A DNA stretch of 7,697 bases from DASPKT01 sp035627915. Lineage in GTDB: Bacteria; Pseudomonadota; Alphaproteobacteria; Azospirillales; Azospirillaceae. The stretch spans positions 1 through 7,697 of the forward strand of contig DASPKT010000276.1 in the NCBI GenBank assembly GCA_035627915.1, in the 5' to 3' direction. Both the position numbers and the translations under genes were made by a program. The stretch's first letter is position 1, and each line of letters begins with the position of its first letter. Positions 1-5,447 of this stretch are shown piece after piece. The notes under the pieces were generated by a model. That model worked only from the letters and a program-made list of their open reading frames with translations. It did no database searches and was not told the DNA's origin.

Positions 1-44
1 GAGGCTTCGACAAGCTCAGGACGAGGCTTCGACAAGCTCAGGAT
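1..44. repeat. Two tandem 22-bp units of a dispersed-type extragenic repeat
   Basis: Two adjacent 22-bp units (1-22 and 23-44) are identical except for their last base. Each carries the core cttcgacaagctcagg (5-20 and 27-42). The same core occurs inverted at 119-134 and, with one mismatch, at 7553-7567, always outside genes. Recurrence in intergenic DNA on both sides of the window suggests a dispersed extragenic element rather than a local duplication. The array may continue left of the window. Confidence 0.8.
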
Positions 45-134
45 GAGGAAGGGTGGATGCCAAGCCCGGCGTAGCCGCAGCAGCACCCTTCCCCTGGGAG
101 CATCTCAACGTCCCTCAGCCTGAGCTTGTCGAAG
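27..134. repeat. Nested inverted repeats forming a possible compound hairpin
   Basis: The outer arms are 27-42 (cttcgacaagctcagg) and 119-134 (cctgagcttgtcgaag), a perfect 16-bp inverted repeat. Inside them, 47-55 (ggaagggtg) and 84-92 (cacccttcc) form a second perfect 9-bp inverted repeat. A transcript could fold into an outer stem carrying an inner stem-loop, as in REP or BIME-type extragenic elements. The first unit (5-20) could compete for the same right arm. No function is shown by the sequence. The element could end transcription arriving from the left or be a passive mobile repeat. Confidence 0.6.
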
Positions 135-151
135 GCCGCACCACGTCCCCG

Positions 152-180
152 CTGCCCGCTGGACGGAGAGCGTCTATACG
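152..180 (+). promoter_or_regulatory. Weak candidate sigma-70 promoter for the thi operon
   Basis: The hexamer tatacg at 175-180 matches 4 of 6 bases of the -10 consensus and is the only TATA-like string in this GC-rich leader. A poor -35 (ctgccc, 152-157) lies 17 bp upstream. If real, transcription would start near 187 and the leader would contain the whole TPP aptamer. The -35 match is weak, so this is a candidate only. The rest of 135-278 shows no gene or clear structure. Confidence 0.22.
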
Positions 181-278
181 CCCCGCCCGCACCTCCCGCC
201 CCCGCCGCCAGGGCATGGCTTCCCTGCCCGTCGCCCCTTCCCCTTGCATTCCCCGTTCCGTTCGCCAAGACTCAACAC

Positions 279-374
279 TGATCCGGGGTGCCGGCCCTGG
301 CGCGTCACTGGTTCGGGCCGGCTGAGATCACACCCGTGGAACCTGATCCGGGTCATGCCGGCGAAGGGAGGTCG
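279..374 (+). promoter_or_regulatory. TPP riboswitch (THI element) controlling thiO-thiS-thiG-thiE
   Basis: The conserved TPP aptamer blocks appear in order: ggggtgcc (285-292), the P3 arms gccggccc (290-297) and gggccggc (315-322), ctgaga (322-327, the pyrimidine-binding part), accc (332-335, pairing with gggt 286-289 as P2), cctgatccgggt (342-353) and atgccggcgaaggga (355-369). P1 can be drawn as tgatc (279-283) with ggtcg (370-374), five pairs including two G-U. Its 3' strand includes the last two bases of the thiO Shine-Dalgarno sequence. No U-run terminator follows and the start codon is only 3 nt downstream, so TPP most likely represses translation initiation by stabilising P1. The aptamer type is clear from the motifs; the mechanism is inferred. 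Confidence 0.95.
364..371 (+). promoter_or_regulatory. Ribosome binding site of thiO, inside the riboswitch 3' end
   Basis: The string aagggagg is a near-perfect Shine-Dalgarno sequence six bases before the ATG at 378. It fixes the thiO start there rather than at an upstream in-frame ATG (288) that lies within the aptamer. Bases 370-371 can pair in riboswitch helix P1, linking ligand binding to ribosome access. Confidence 0.85.
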
Positions 375-377
375 TCC

Positions 378-1541
378 ATGTCAGCCGCTCCGTCCACCGT
401 CCCCTCCTCCGCGAAGCCGCGCGTCGCCATCGTCGGCGCCGGGATCATCGGCCTGTCCCTGGGCTGGCGCCTGGCGCAGGCCGGCGCCAAGGTCGACATC
501 TTCGACCGCGGCGAGGCCGGGCACGGCGCCACCCATGCCGCCGCCGGCATGCTGGCCGCCTCGGTGGAGACCGAGCCCGGCGAGCAGCCCCTGCTTGAAC
601 TGACGCGGGAGAGCCAGCGCCGCTGGCCCGACTTCGCGCGTGAGCTGAACGCGGCCGCCGGCATCGACGTCGGGCTGCGCCCGGAGGGCACGCTGCAGGT
701 GGCGCTGACCCGCGACGACGTGGAGGTGCTGCGCAGCGGCTTCGAGTTCCAGCGCGGCCTGGGCCTGGACCTGCGCTGGCTGGGCGGCTCGGAGCTGCGG
801 GAGATCGAGCCGTCGCTGAACCCGCGCGCCGCCGCCGGCGTGCACAGCCCCTCCGACACGCAGGTCGACAACCGCCTGGCCGCCGCCGCGCTCCGGCTGG
901 CCGTGCTGCACGAGGGCGGCGACCTCCACGAATACACCGAGGTGGAGGCGATCGAGACCGAGGGCGGCCGCGTCCGCGGCCTGCAGGTGGCGGGCCGGCT
1001 GCACGCGGCCGACGTGGTGGTGCTGGCCGCCGGCGCCTGGTCGCGCTCCATCCCCGGGCTGCCGCTGGCGGCGGTGCCGCCGGTGCGCCCGGTGAAGGGG
1101 CAGATGCTGAGCCTCACCATGGATGCGGGCGACCCGCTGCTGCGCCATGTGGTGTGGGCGCCGAAATGCTACCTGGTGCCGCGCCGCGACGGCCGGCTGA
1201 TCGTCGGCGCCACGACGGAGGAGAAGGGCTGGGACGCGCGGCTGACCGCCGGCGGCGTGCTGGCCCTGCTGGAGGCCGCCTGGCGCGCCCTGCCCGCCGT
1301 GGAGGAGCTGGCGATCGACGAGATGTGGGTCGGCTTCCGCCCCGGCTCCCGCGACGACGCGCCCATCCTGGGCCCGGCGGAGGGGGTGGACGGGCTGGTC
1401 CTGGCCACCGGGCACCACCGCAACGGCATCCTGCTGGCGCCGCTGACCGCGGACCTGCTGGCCGACTTCATCCTGCGCGGCCGGCGCGACCCGCTGCTGG
1501 ACCGCTTCGGCATCGCCCGCTTCCAGAGGACCCCCGCATGA
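378..1541 (+). CDS. thiO: Glycine oxidase ThiO (FAD-dependent)
   Basis: This 387-residue flavoprotein should oxidise glycine to dehydroglycine (iminoacetate) with O2, supplying the C2-N unit of the thiamine thiazole. It is the aerobic alternative to the radical-SAM enzyme ThiH. An N-terminal Rossmann FAD motif (VGAGIIG, residues 19-25) is followed by a DAO-type fold. The signature GFRPGSRDDAPILG (319-332) and GHHRNGILLAP (345-355) contain Arg321 and Arg348, which by motif correspond to the two substrate-carboxylate arginines of Bacillus glycine oxidase; Tyr265 in CYLVPR matches its active-site tyrosine. There is no signal peptide, so it should be cytosolic. The length is typical. The start at 378 has a strong ribosome site and lies just after a TPP riboswitch. 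Its stop overlaps the thiS start (ATGA). Another amino-acid oxidase of the DAO family is the alternative, but the context makes ThiO very likely. Confidence 0.95.
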   Translation: MSAAPSTVPSSAKPRVAIVGAGIIGLSLGWRLAQAGAKVDIFDRGEAGHGATHAAAGMLAASVETEPGEQPLLELTRESQRRWPDFARELNAAAGIDVGLRPEGTLQVALTRDDVEVLRSGFEFQRGLGLDLRWLGGSELREIEPSLNPRAAAGVHSPSDTQVDNRLAAAALRLAVLHEGGDLHEYTEVEAIETEGGRVRGLQVAGRLHAADVVVLAAGAWSRSIPGLPLAAVPPVRPVKGQMLSLTMDAGDPLLRHVVWAPKCYLVPRRDGRLIVGATTEEKGWDARLTAGGVLALLEAAWRALPAVEELAIDEMWVGFRPGSRDDAPILGPAEGVDGLVLATGHHRNGILLAPLTADLLADFILRGRRDPLLDRFGIARFQRTPA

Positions 1542-1738
1542 TCCGCGTCAACGGACGCAGCGAGGACCGGCCGCCCGGGCCGCTCCTGGACCTCCTGCGC
1601 GCCCAGGGCGTCGACCCGGCGGCGCGCGGCGTGGCCGTGGCCGTCAACGGCGCGGTGGTGCCGCGGGCCCGCTGGGCCGACCACGCGCTCGCCGAGGGCG
1701 ACGACATCGAAATCGTGAAGGTGCTGCAAGGTGGCTGA
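1538..1738 (+). CDS. thiS: Sulfur carrier protein ThiS
   Basis: This 66-residue ubiquitin-like protein ends in the diagnostic Gly-Gly (VKVLQGG). The C-terminal glycine is adenylated and then converted to a thiocarboxylate, which delivers sulfur to ThiG. The MIRVNG start, the AVAVNGAVVPRARWADHALA segment and the GDDIEIVKV strand fit the family's beta-grasp fold, and the length is standard. The ATG overlaps the thiO stop by four bases, with agagga (1525-1530) seven bases upstream as ribosome site. Its 3' end overlaps thiG by eight bases. The activating enzyme (ThiF or a MoeB-like protein) is not encoded here and must lie elsewhere. Confidence 0.96.
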   Translation: MIRVNGRSEDRPPGPLLDLLRAQGVDPAARGVAVAVNGAVVPRARWADHALAEGDDIEIVKVLQGG

Positions 1739-2507
1739 GGATTTCCTGACCATCGCCGGCCGGAGCTTCCGCTCCCGCCTGTTCCTGGGGACGGCCGGCT
1801 ATCCCAACCAGCAGGTGTTCCTGGACAGCCTGGAGGCGTCGGGCGCCGAGGTGGTGACCGTCTCCATCCGCCGGGTCGACATGACCGGCGGGGCGGAGGG
1901 GCTGCTGGAGCTGCTGACGGCGCGCAAGGCCTGGCTGCTGCCCAACACGGCCGGCTGCGCCACGGTGAAGGACGCCGTGCTGACCGCCAACCTGGCGCGC
2001 GAGGCGCTGGGCACGGATTGGGTCAAGCTGGAGCTGATCGGCGACCGCGAGACGCTCTACCCCGACGTGGAGCAGCTGGTGCGCGCGGCGGAGCAGCTGG
2101 TGGCCGACGGCTTCACCGTCCTGCCCTACTGCACCGACGATCCCATCGTCTGCCGCCGCCTGGCCGACGTCGGCTGCGCCGCCGTCATGCCGCTGGGAGC
2201 ACCCATCGGGACGGGCCTGGGAATCCTCAATCCTTACAATATCGAAATGATCTGCGCCCGCTCCGAGGTGCCGGTCGTGCTGGACGCAGGCATCGGCACC
2301 GCGTCGGACGCCGCCCTGGCGATGGAGCTGGGCTGCGCCGCGGTGCTGCTGAACACCGCCGTGTCGAAGAGCACCGACCCGGTTCTCATGGCCGCCGCCA
2401 TGCGGCACGGGGTGGAGGCGGGGCGGCTGGCCCGGCGCGCCGGCCGCATTCCGAAGCGCACGCGGGCGGAGGCGTCCAGCCCGGAGCTGGGCCTCATCGG
2501 CACGTGA
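1731..2507 (+). CDS. thiG: Thiazole synthase ThiG
   Basis: This 258-residue TIM-barrel enzyme condenses 1-deoxy-D-xylulose 5-phosphate, dehydroglycine from ThiO and sulfur from ThiS thiocarboxylate into thiazole phosphate. Family landmarks are clear: LFLGTAGY (17-24), VTVSIRRVD (43-51), LPNTAGC (70-76), the WVKLELIGD segment with Lys99 as the expected imine-forming lysine, VMPLGAPIGTG (152-162) and the phosphate-binding loop DAGIGTASDA (185-194). The start is GTG at 1731, inside the end of thiS, with gaagg (1717-1721) nine bases upstream. No other start gives the full N-terminal strand. The overlap fits translational coupling of the ThiS and ThiG partners, which form a complex. It ends in a four-base GTGA overlap with the next gene. 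Confidence 0.97.
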   Translation: MAEDFLTIAGRSFRSRLFLGTAGYPNQQVFLDSLEASGAEVVTVSIRRVDMTGGAEGLLELLTARKAWLLPNTAGCATVKDAVLTANLAREALGTDWVKLELIGDRETLYPDVEQLVRAAEQLVADGFTVLPYCTDDPIVCRRLADVGCAAVMPLGAPIGTGLGILNPYNIEMICARSEVPVVLDAGIGTASDAALAMELGCAAVLLNTAVSKSTDPVLMAAAMRHGVEAGRLARRAGRIPKRTRAEASSPELGLIGT

Positions 2508-3109
2508 TCCCGGCCCCGCGGCTGCTGCTGATCACCGACCGGGCGCAGGCGCGGCGCCCGCTGGCGGACATCCTGGACGCCGCCTTCGCCGCCGGCTGCC
2601 GCTGGGCCAGCCTGCGGGAGAAGGACCTGGACCCCGCCGCCCGGCTGGCCCTGCTGGAAGAGCTGCTGCCGGTCGCCCGGCGGCACGGCGCCGTCCTCAC
2701 CGTGCATGGCGACCTGGAGGCGGCGCGGCGCTGCGACGGCGTGCACCTGGGCGCCGGCGGCGACGTGGCGGCGGCGCGGGCGGCGCTGGGGCCGGACAGG
2801 CTGGTCGGGCTGTCCTGCCATTCGGCGGCGGAGGTGCGCGGCCTCTCCCCCGCCCCCGACTACGTTACTGTCGGCCCGGTCTTCCCCACCGCCTCCAAGC
2901 CCGGCTACGGGCCGGCGCTGGGGCCCGGCGCCCTTGCGGAGGCGGCGGATTCCGGCATTCCGGTGCTGGCGCTGGGCGGGGTGGAGGCAGGCAACGCCGC
3001 CGCCTGCGGGGCCGCAGGGGCCGGGATCGCGGTCATGGGCGGGGTGATGCGGGCCGCCGACCCGGGTGCCACGGTGGAAGCGCTGCTTGCCGCCTTGCGC
3101 GCCGGCTGA
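2504..3109 (+). CDS. thiE: ThiE/TenI-family protein: thiamine phosphate synthase or thiazole tautomerase
   Basis: This 201-residue TIM-barrel protein belongs to the ThiE/TenI family. ThiE couples HMP pyrophosphate with thiazole phosphate carboxylate to give thiamine phosphate; TenI only tautomerises the thiazole. Visible landmarks are LLLITDR (7-13), SLREKDLDP (36-44), DGVHLG (78-83), GLSCHS (102-107), DYVTVGPVFPTASKPGYGP (119-137) and LALGGV (155-160). The segment that in canonical ThiE reads roughly N-D-x-x-x-A is here VHGDLEAA (67-74), so the Asn and Asp used for pyrophosphate and magnesium appear replaced by His and Gly. The next conserved Asp (GQ-D) is displaced to GAGGD (83-87). It could therefore be a divergent ThiE subfamily or a TenI-like enzyme. 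The GTG start overlaps the thiG stop (GTGA); no good ribosome site is seen, so translation probably depends on thiG. Confidence 0.85.
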   Translation: MIPAPRLLLITDRAQARRPLADILDAAFAAGCRWASLREKDLDPAARLALLEELLPVARRHGAVLTVHGDLEAARRCDGVHLGAGGDVAAARAALGPDRLVGLSCHSAAEVRGLSPAPDYVTVGPVFPTASKPGYGPALGPGALAEAADSGIPVLALGGVEAGNAAACGAAGAGIAVMGGVMRAADPGATVEALLAALRAG

Positions 3110-3122
3110 GGCGCTGTAGGAT
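3095..3122 (+). promoter_or_regulatory. Weak candidate promoter for the methyltransferase gene
   Basis: The sequence ttgcgc (3095-3100) is separated by 16 bp from taggat (3117-3122), which match 3 of 6 and 4 of 6 consensus bases. It overlaps the end of thiE and would give a leader of about 25 bases. The 43-bp gap after thiE shows no terminator, so read-through from the thi operon is equally possible. Confidence 0.27.
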
Positions 3123-3152
3123 CGGCGCACTTCCCGTCAGGCAGGACCGACC

Positions 3153-3938
3153 ATGGCCTCCCCCGCCGACGCCGGCTTCCGCGAGAGGGACGGGCGTCGC
3201 TACTTCCTGGACAACGTCACCGGCACGGTGACCCATTGCGCCGCCGACGCGGTCGGGCGCGAGACCGCGGCCGGGCATACCGGCACCAACATGCGCACCC
3301 GTGCGCTGGTCTACGCGCTGCTGAAGGCGCTGGACCTCAACACGGTGCTGCCGGCCAACCCGCCGGCCAGGCACATCCGCGGCATCGGCCTGTCCGACCA
3401 GTGGGTCTACGCCAAGCCGCTGTCGCGCCTGTTCGACTACCGGAACACCTGGTACCACCGCCGCCCCCGGCTGGACGTGTCGGACGAGGCGGCGTGCGCG
3501 GCCTTCCGGGACCTGGACTTCATCGTCTCTAGCGACGTGTTCGAGCACGTGCCGCCGCCGGTGCGGCGCACCTTCGCCAACTGCCGGCGCATGCTGAAGC
3601 CGGGCGGGGCGCTGGTCTTCTCCGTCCCCTACACCTTCGCCGCCACGGTGGAGCATTTCCCCGACCTGCACCGCTGGCGCCTGCGCCGGCCCTGGTTCGG
3701 CCGGCCGGTGCTGGTCAACGAGACCGCGGACGGAAGGCGCTGGGAGCGGGACGACCTGGTCTTCCACGGCGGGCTGGGCGCCACGCTGGAGATGCGGGTG
3801 TTCGGGCTGGAGGACCTGAAGGAAGACCTGGCCGCCGCCGGCTTCTCCTCGGTCGAGGTGGTGGCGGAGGACGTGCCGCTCTACGGCATCTGGAACCGGC
3901 ACGAGCTCTGGAGCCTGCCGATCATCGCGCGTGCATGA
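3153..3938 (+). CDS. Divergent class I SAM-dependent methyltransferase
   Basis: This 261-residue protein has the second half of a Rossmann methyltransferase: DLDFIVSSDVFEHVPPPV (120-137, the strand 4 and EHV signature of Methyltransf_11-type enzymes) and RRMLKPGGALVFSVPY (145-160). The usual glycine-rich SAM motif I is not recognisable. In its place are GTNMRTRALVYALL (44-57), IRGIGLSDQWVYA (75-87) and FDYRNTWYHRRPRLDVSD (94-111), a combination I associate with a methyltransferase subfamily of unknown substrate, often near glycan genes. The C-terminal part (165-261) is rich in Trp and His and may hold the substrate site. There is no signal peptide. The ATG has agga (3143-3146) six bases upstream. 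It follows the thiE-like gene by 43 bp on the same strand, but no thiamine role is evident. Its 3' end overlaps murI by 17 bp in convergent orientation. Confidence 0.82.
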   Translation: MASPADAGFRERDGRRYFLDNVTGTVTHCAADAVGRETAAGHTGTNMRTRALVYALLKALDLNTVLPANPPARHIRGIGLSDQWVYAKPLSRLFDYRNTWYHRRPRLDVSDEAACAAFRDLDFIVSSDVFEHVPPPVRRTFANCRRMLKPGGALVFSVPYTFAATVEHFPDLHRWRLRRPWFGRPVLVNETADGRRWERDDLVFHGGLGATLEMRVFGLEDLKEDLAAAGFSSVEVVAEDVPLYGIWNRHELWSLPIIARA

Positions 3939-4785
3939 CCGTTGCCGGCTCCAGCCGGTCGAACCGCGCCTCCCGCCCGAAGAAGCGGGTCGCCAGCCGG
4001 GTGACCGGCACCGGGTCGCCGGTCGTGTGGAAGCGCAGCGGGCCCTGGCCGCGGCTGTCGAACTCCGGGTGCCGCTCCAGGTAGGCGCGCAGGCTCTTCG
4101 CCGTCAGCGAGGGCTGGCACAGCACCTCCAGCCCCGGCGGCAGCGCCTCGGCGAAGGCGTCGGCGACCAGGGGATAGTGGGTGCAGCCCAGCATGACCGC
4201 GTCCGGCGGCACGCCGTCCAGCTTGCGCATCAGCCCGGTGGCGTAGCGGCGCACCGCGGCGCGGATCTCGTCCGCCGGCGCGTCCGCCTCGATCAGCGGC
4301 ACCAGGTCCGGGCAGGCCTGCTGCACCACCCGCACCTCGGGCGCGCGCTTGCCGATCTCGGTGGGGAAGGCGCGGCTCAGCACCGTGCGGCGGGTGGCGA
4401 AGATGCCGATGGTCCGCGGCTCGCCCGCATGCGCGCTGGCCGGCACGTCGGCCATCCAGGGCACGCAGGTGATCGCCTCCACCATCGGCACCAGCACGCC
4501 CAGCACCCGGCGCCCGGGATAGGCGTGCGGCAGCCAGGTCTGCTGCAGCCGGCGCAGCGCCTGGGCCGAGGCGGTGTTGCAGGCCAGCACGACCAGGTCG
4601 CAGCCGAGGCCGAACAGGCTCTCCACCCCCTGCACCGTGAAGCGGTAGATCTCCTCCGGCGTGCGGTTGCCGTAGGGCGCGTTGGCGTGGTCGCCCAGAT
4701 AGGCGAAGCCCTGCTCCGGCAACTGGTCGACCAGCGTGCGCAGCACCGTCAGCCCGCCATGGCCCGAATCGAAGACGCCGATCAT
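3922..4785 (-). CDS. murI: Glutamate racemase MurI
   Basis: This 287-residue cytosolic enzyme interconverts L- and D-glutamate, supplying D-Glu for peptidoglycan. Family motifs are all present: GVFDSGHGGLTVLR (3-16) with Asp6 and Ser7, YLGDHANAPYGNRTPEEI (29-46), VLACNTASAQALR (67-79) with catalytic Cys69, and VMLGCTHYPL (197-206) with catalytic Cys201 and His203. The residue after SG in the first motif is His rather than the more usual Val, Leu or Ile. The length is slightly above the common 255-275, mainly from a C-terminal tail after TGDP (255-258). The ATG at 4785 is preceded by ggggtgaggg, with its best ribosome-site part close to the start. The 3' end overlaps the convergent methyltransferase gene by 17 bp. 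No neighbouring cell-wall gene is seen. An Asp/Glu racemase of another specificity is unlikely given the motifs. Confidence 0.94.
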   Translation of the reverse strand: MIGVFDSGHGGLTVLRTLVDQLPEQGFAYLGDHANAPYGNRTPEEIYRFTVQGVESLFGLGCDLVVLACNTASAQALRRLQQTWLPHAYPGRRVLGVLVPMVEAITCVPWMADVPASAHAGEPRTIGIFATRRTVLSRAFPTEIGKRAPEVRVVQQACPDLVPLIEADAPADEIRAAVRRYATGLMRKLDGVPPDAVMLGCTHYPLVADAFAEALPPGLEVLCQPSLTAKSLRAYLERHPEFDSRGQGPLRFHTTGDPVPVTRLATRFFGREARFDRLEPATVMHAR

Positions 4786-4970
4786 CCCTCACCCCATCAC
4801 GCCGGGCCACAGGGTTTACCACGCCTTTCGGGCAAAGGAAGGGCATTCGCCGTGACCGCGGCGCGCACCGTCCGCCCATGCCCTTGCGCGCCGGGGCGGC
4901 TTGTGCCTAAGTGCGCGCCCGGTGCCGCCCTGCGACCGGAGCCGGGCGGCCGGACAGGGAATGCGTACCC
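4786..4970. other. Divergent intergenic region between murI and the secreted-protein gene
   Basis: This 185-bp gap must hold the promoters of two divergent genes. On the + strand ttgcgc (4884-4889) and cctaag (4906-4911), 16 bp apart, are a poor -35/-10 pair for the gene at 4971. On the - strand no convincing pair is seen upstream of murI. A short inverted repeat, cctttcgggcaaagg (4824-4838), has 5-bp arms. I find no gene here. The ribosome site aggga (4956-4960) for the downstream gene is at the right edge. Confidence 0.4.
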
Positions 4971-5420
4971 GTGAAATTGCCGACCTTCTCGACCCTCACC
5001 GTCCTGGCGCTGCTGGCCCTGCCGGCCGCCGCCCAGCAGCAGCCGGCCGCGCCGGCGCCTTCCGCCGGCACCGTCGGCGACATCGCCGCGCGCGCGGCGG
5101 CACCCGCCGCCGGGGCCCAGGGGGACCGCAACGTCCCCGTCGCCCGCACCTGCGTGCCGCCCAAGGACCTGCCGAAGCCTCCCGACGGCCGCACCGCCAC
5201 CGAGGCGGAGATGAAGGCCGCCCACACGGCCTTCAAGACGTACGTGGACCAGGGCCAGCTCTTCGTCACCTGCGTCGAGGACCTGCAGAAGCGCAACGCC
5301 CTCGGCATGACCGTGCGCGACTACCTGACGCTGCTGCGCGCCCAGGACGGCATGGTCGGCAACATGCAGCTGCTGGCCGAGCGCTTCAACGAACAGCTCC
5401 GCGTGTTCAAGGCGCGCTGA
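4971..5420 (+). CDS. Small secreted protein of unknown function with two cysteines
   Basis: This 149-residue protein begins with a clear Sec signal peptide: MK, a hydrophobic core TLTVLALLALP (8-18), then AAA before Gln22, a signal peptidase I site. A low-complexity Ala/Pro linker follows (about 22-57). A compact, mostly helical domain contains CVPPKDLPKPPDGRTATEAE (61-80) and FVTCVEDL (98-105). Cys61 and Cys101 are the only cysteines and could form a disulfide in the periplasm. The spacing of Cys, Pro-rich turn, T-A-T-E-A-E-M and Y-V-x-Q-x-x-x-F-V-x-C resembles small uncharacterised secreted proteins I associate with alphaproteobacteria; I know no function. The GTG start is chosen because it begins the signal peptide exactly and has aggga ten bases upstream. 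An in-frame ATG at 4911 would put an Arg-rich stretch before the signal. It stands alone on this strand and converges with the hydrolase gene. Confidence 0.78.
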   Translation: MKLPTFSTLTVLALLALPAAAQQQPAAPAPSAGTVGDIAARAAAPAAGAQGDRNVPVARTCVPPKDLPKPPDGRTATEAEMKAAHTAFKTYVDQGQLFVTCVEDLQKRNALGMTVRDYLTLLRAQDGMVGNMQLLAERFNEQLRVFKAR

Positions 5421-5442
5421 GGCGGCGGGGCGCACCGCCGCC
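5421..5442. terminator. GC-rich hairpin between convergent genes, possible bidirectional terminator
   Basis: The arms ggcggcgg (5421-5428) and ccgccgcc (5435-5442) form a perfect 8-bp stem with a 6-base loop. It starts at the base after the small protein's stop and ends five bases from the hydrolase stop. Position between convergent stops fits a shared terminator, but neither strand has a clear T-run after the stem, so termination would be non-canonical or the hairpin may only protect mRNA ends. Confidence 0.5.
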
Positions 5443-5447
5443 CCTCC

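Noticed and set aside
1..134. CRISPR array suggested by the tandem repeats
   Set aside because: The two direct units abut with no spacer and the third copy is inverted; there is no cas gene in the window.
244..272. Possible promoter ttgcat (244-249) and aagact (267-272) just before the riboswitch
   Set aside because: Only three of six bases match at each hexamer despite 17-bp spacing, which is too weak to list.
288..377. In-frame 30-codon N-terminal extension of thiO starting at ATG 288
   Set aside because: It lies wholly inside the TPP aptamer, has no ribosome site, and the strong Shine-Dalgarno sequence and homologous N-terminus point to ATG 378.
381..1418. 345-codon open frame on the - strand opposite thiO
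   Set aside because: Its product is rich in Ala, Arg, Gly, Gln and His with no family motif. It is the complement of a G/C-biased real gene.
3033..3902. 289-codon open frame on the - strand opposite the methyltransferase
   Set aside because: Low-complexity composition and no motifs, whereas the + strand frame has clear methyltransferase signatures.
3945..3958. Inverted repeat ccggct/agccgg near the end of murI as a terminator
   Set aside because: It lies inside the murI coding sequence, has a loop of only a few bases and no T-run.
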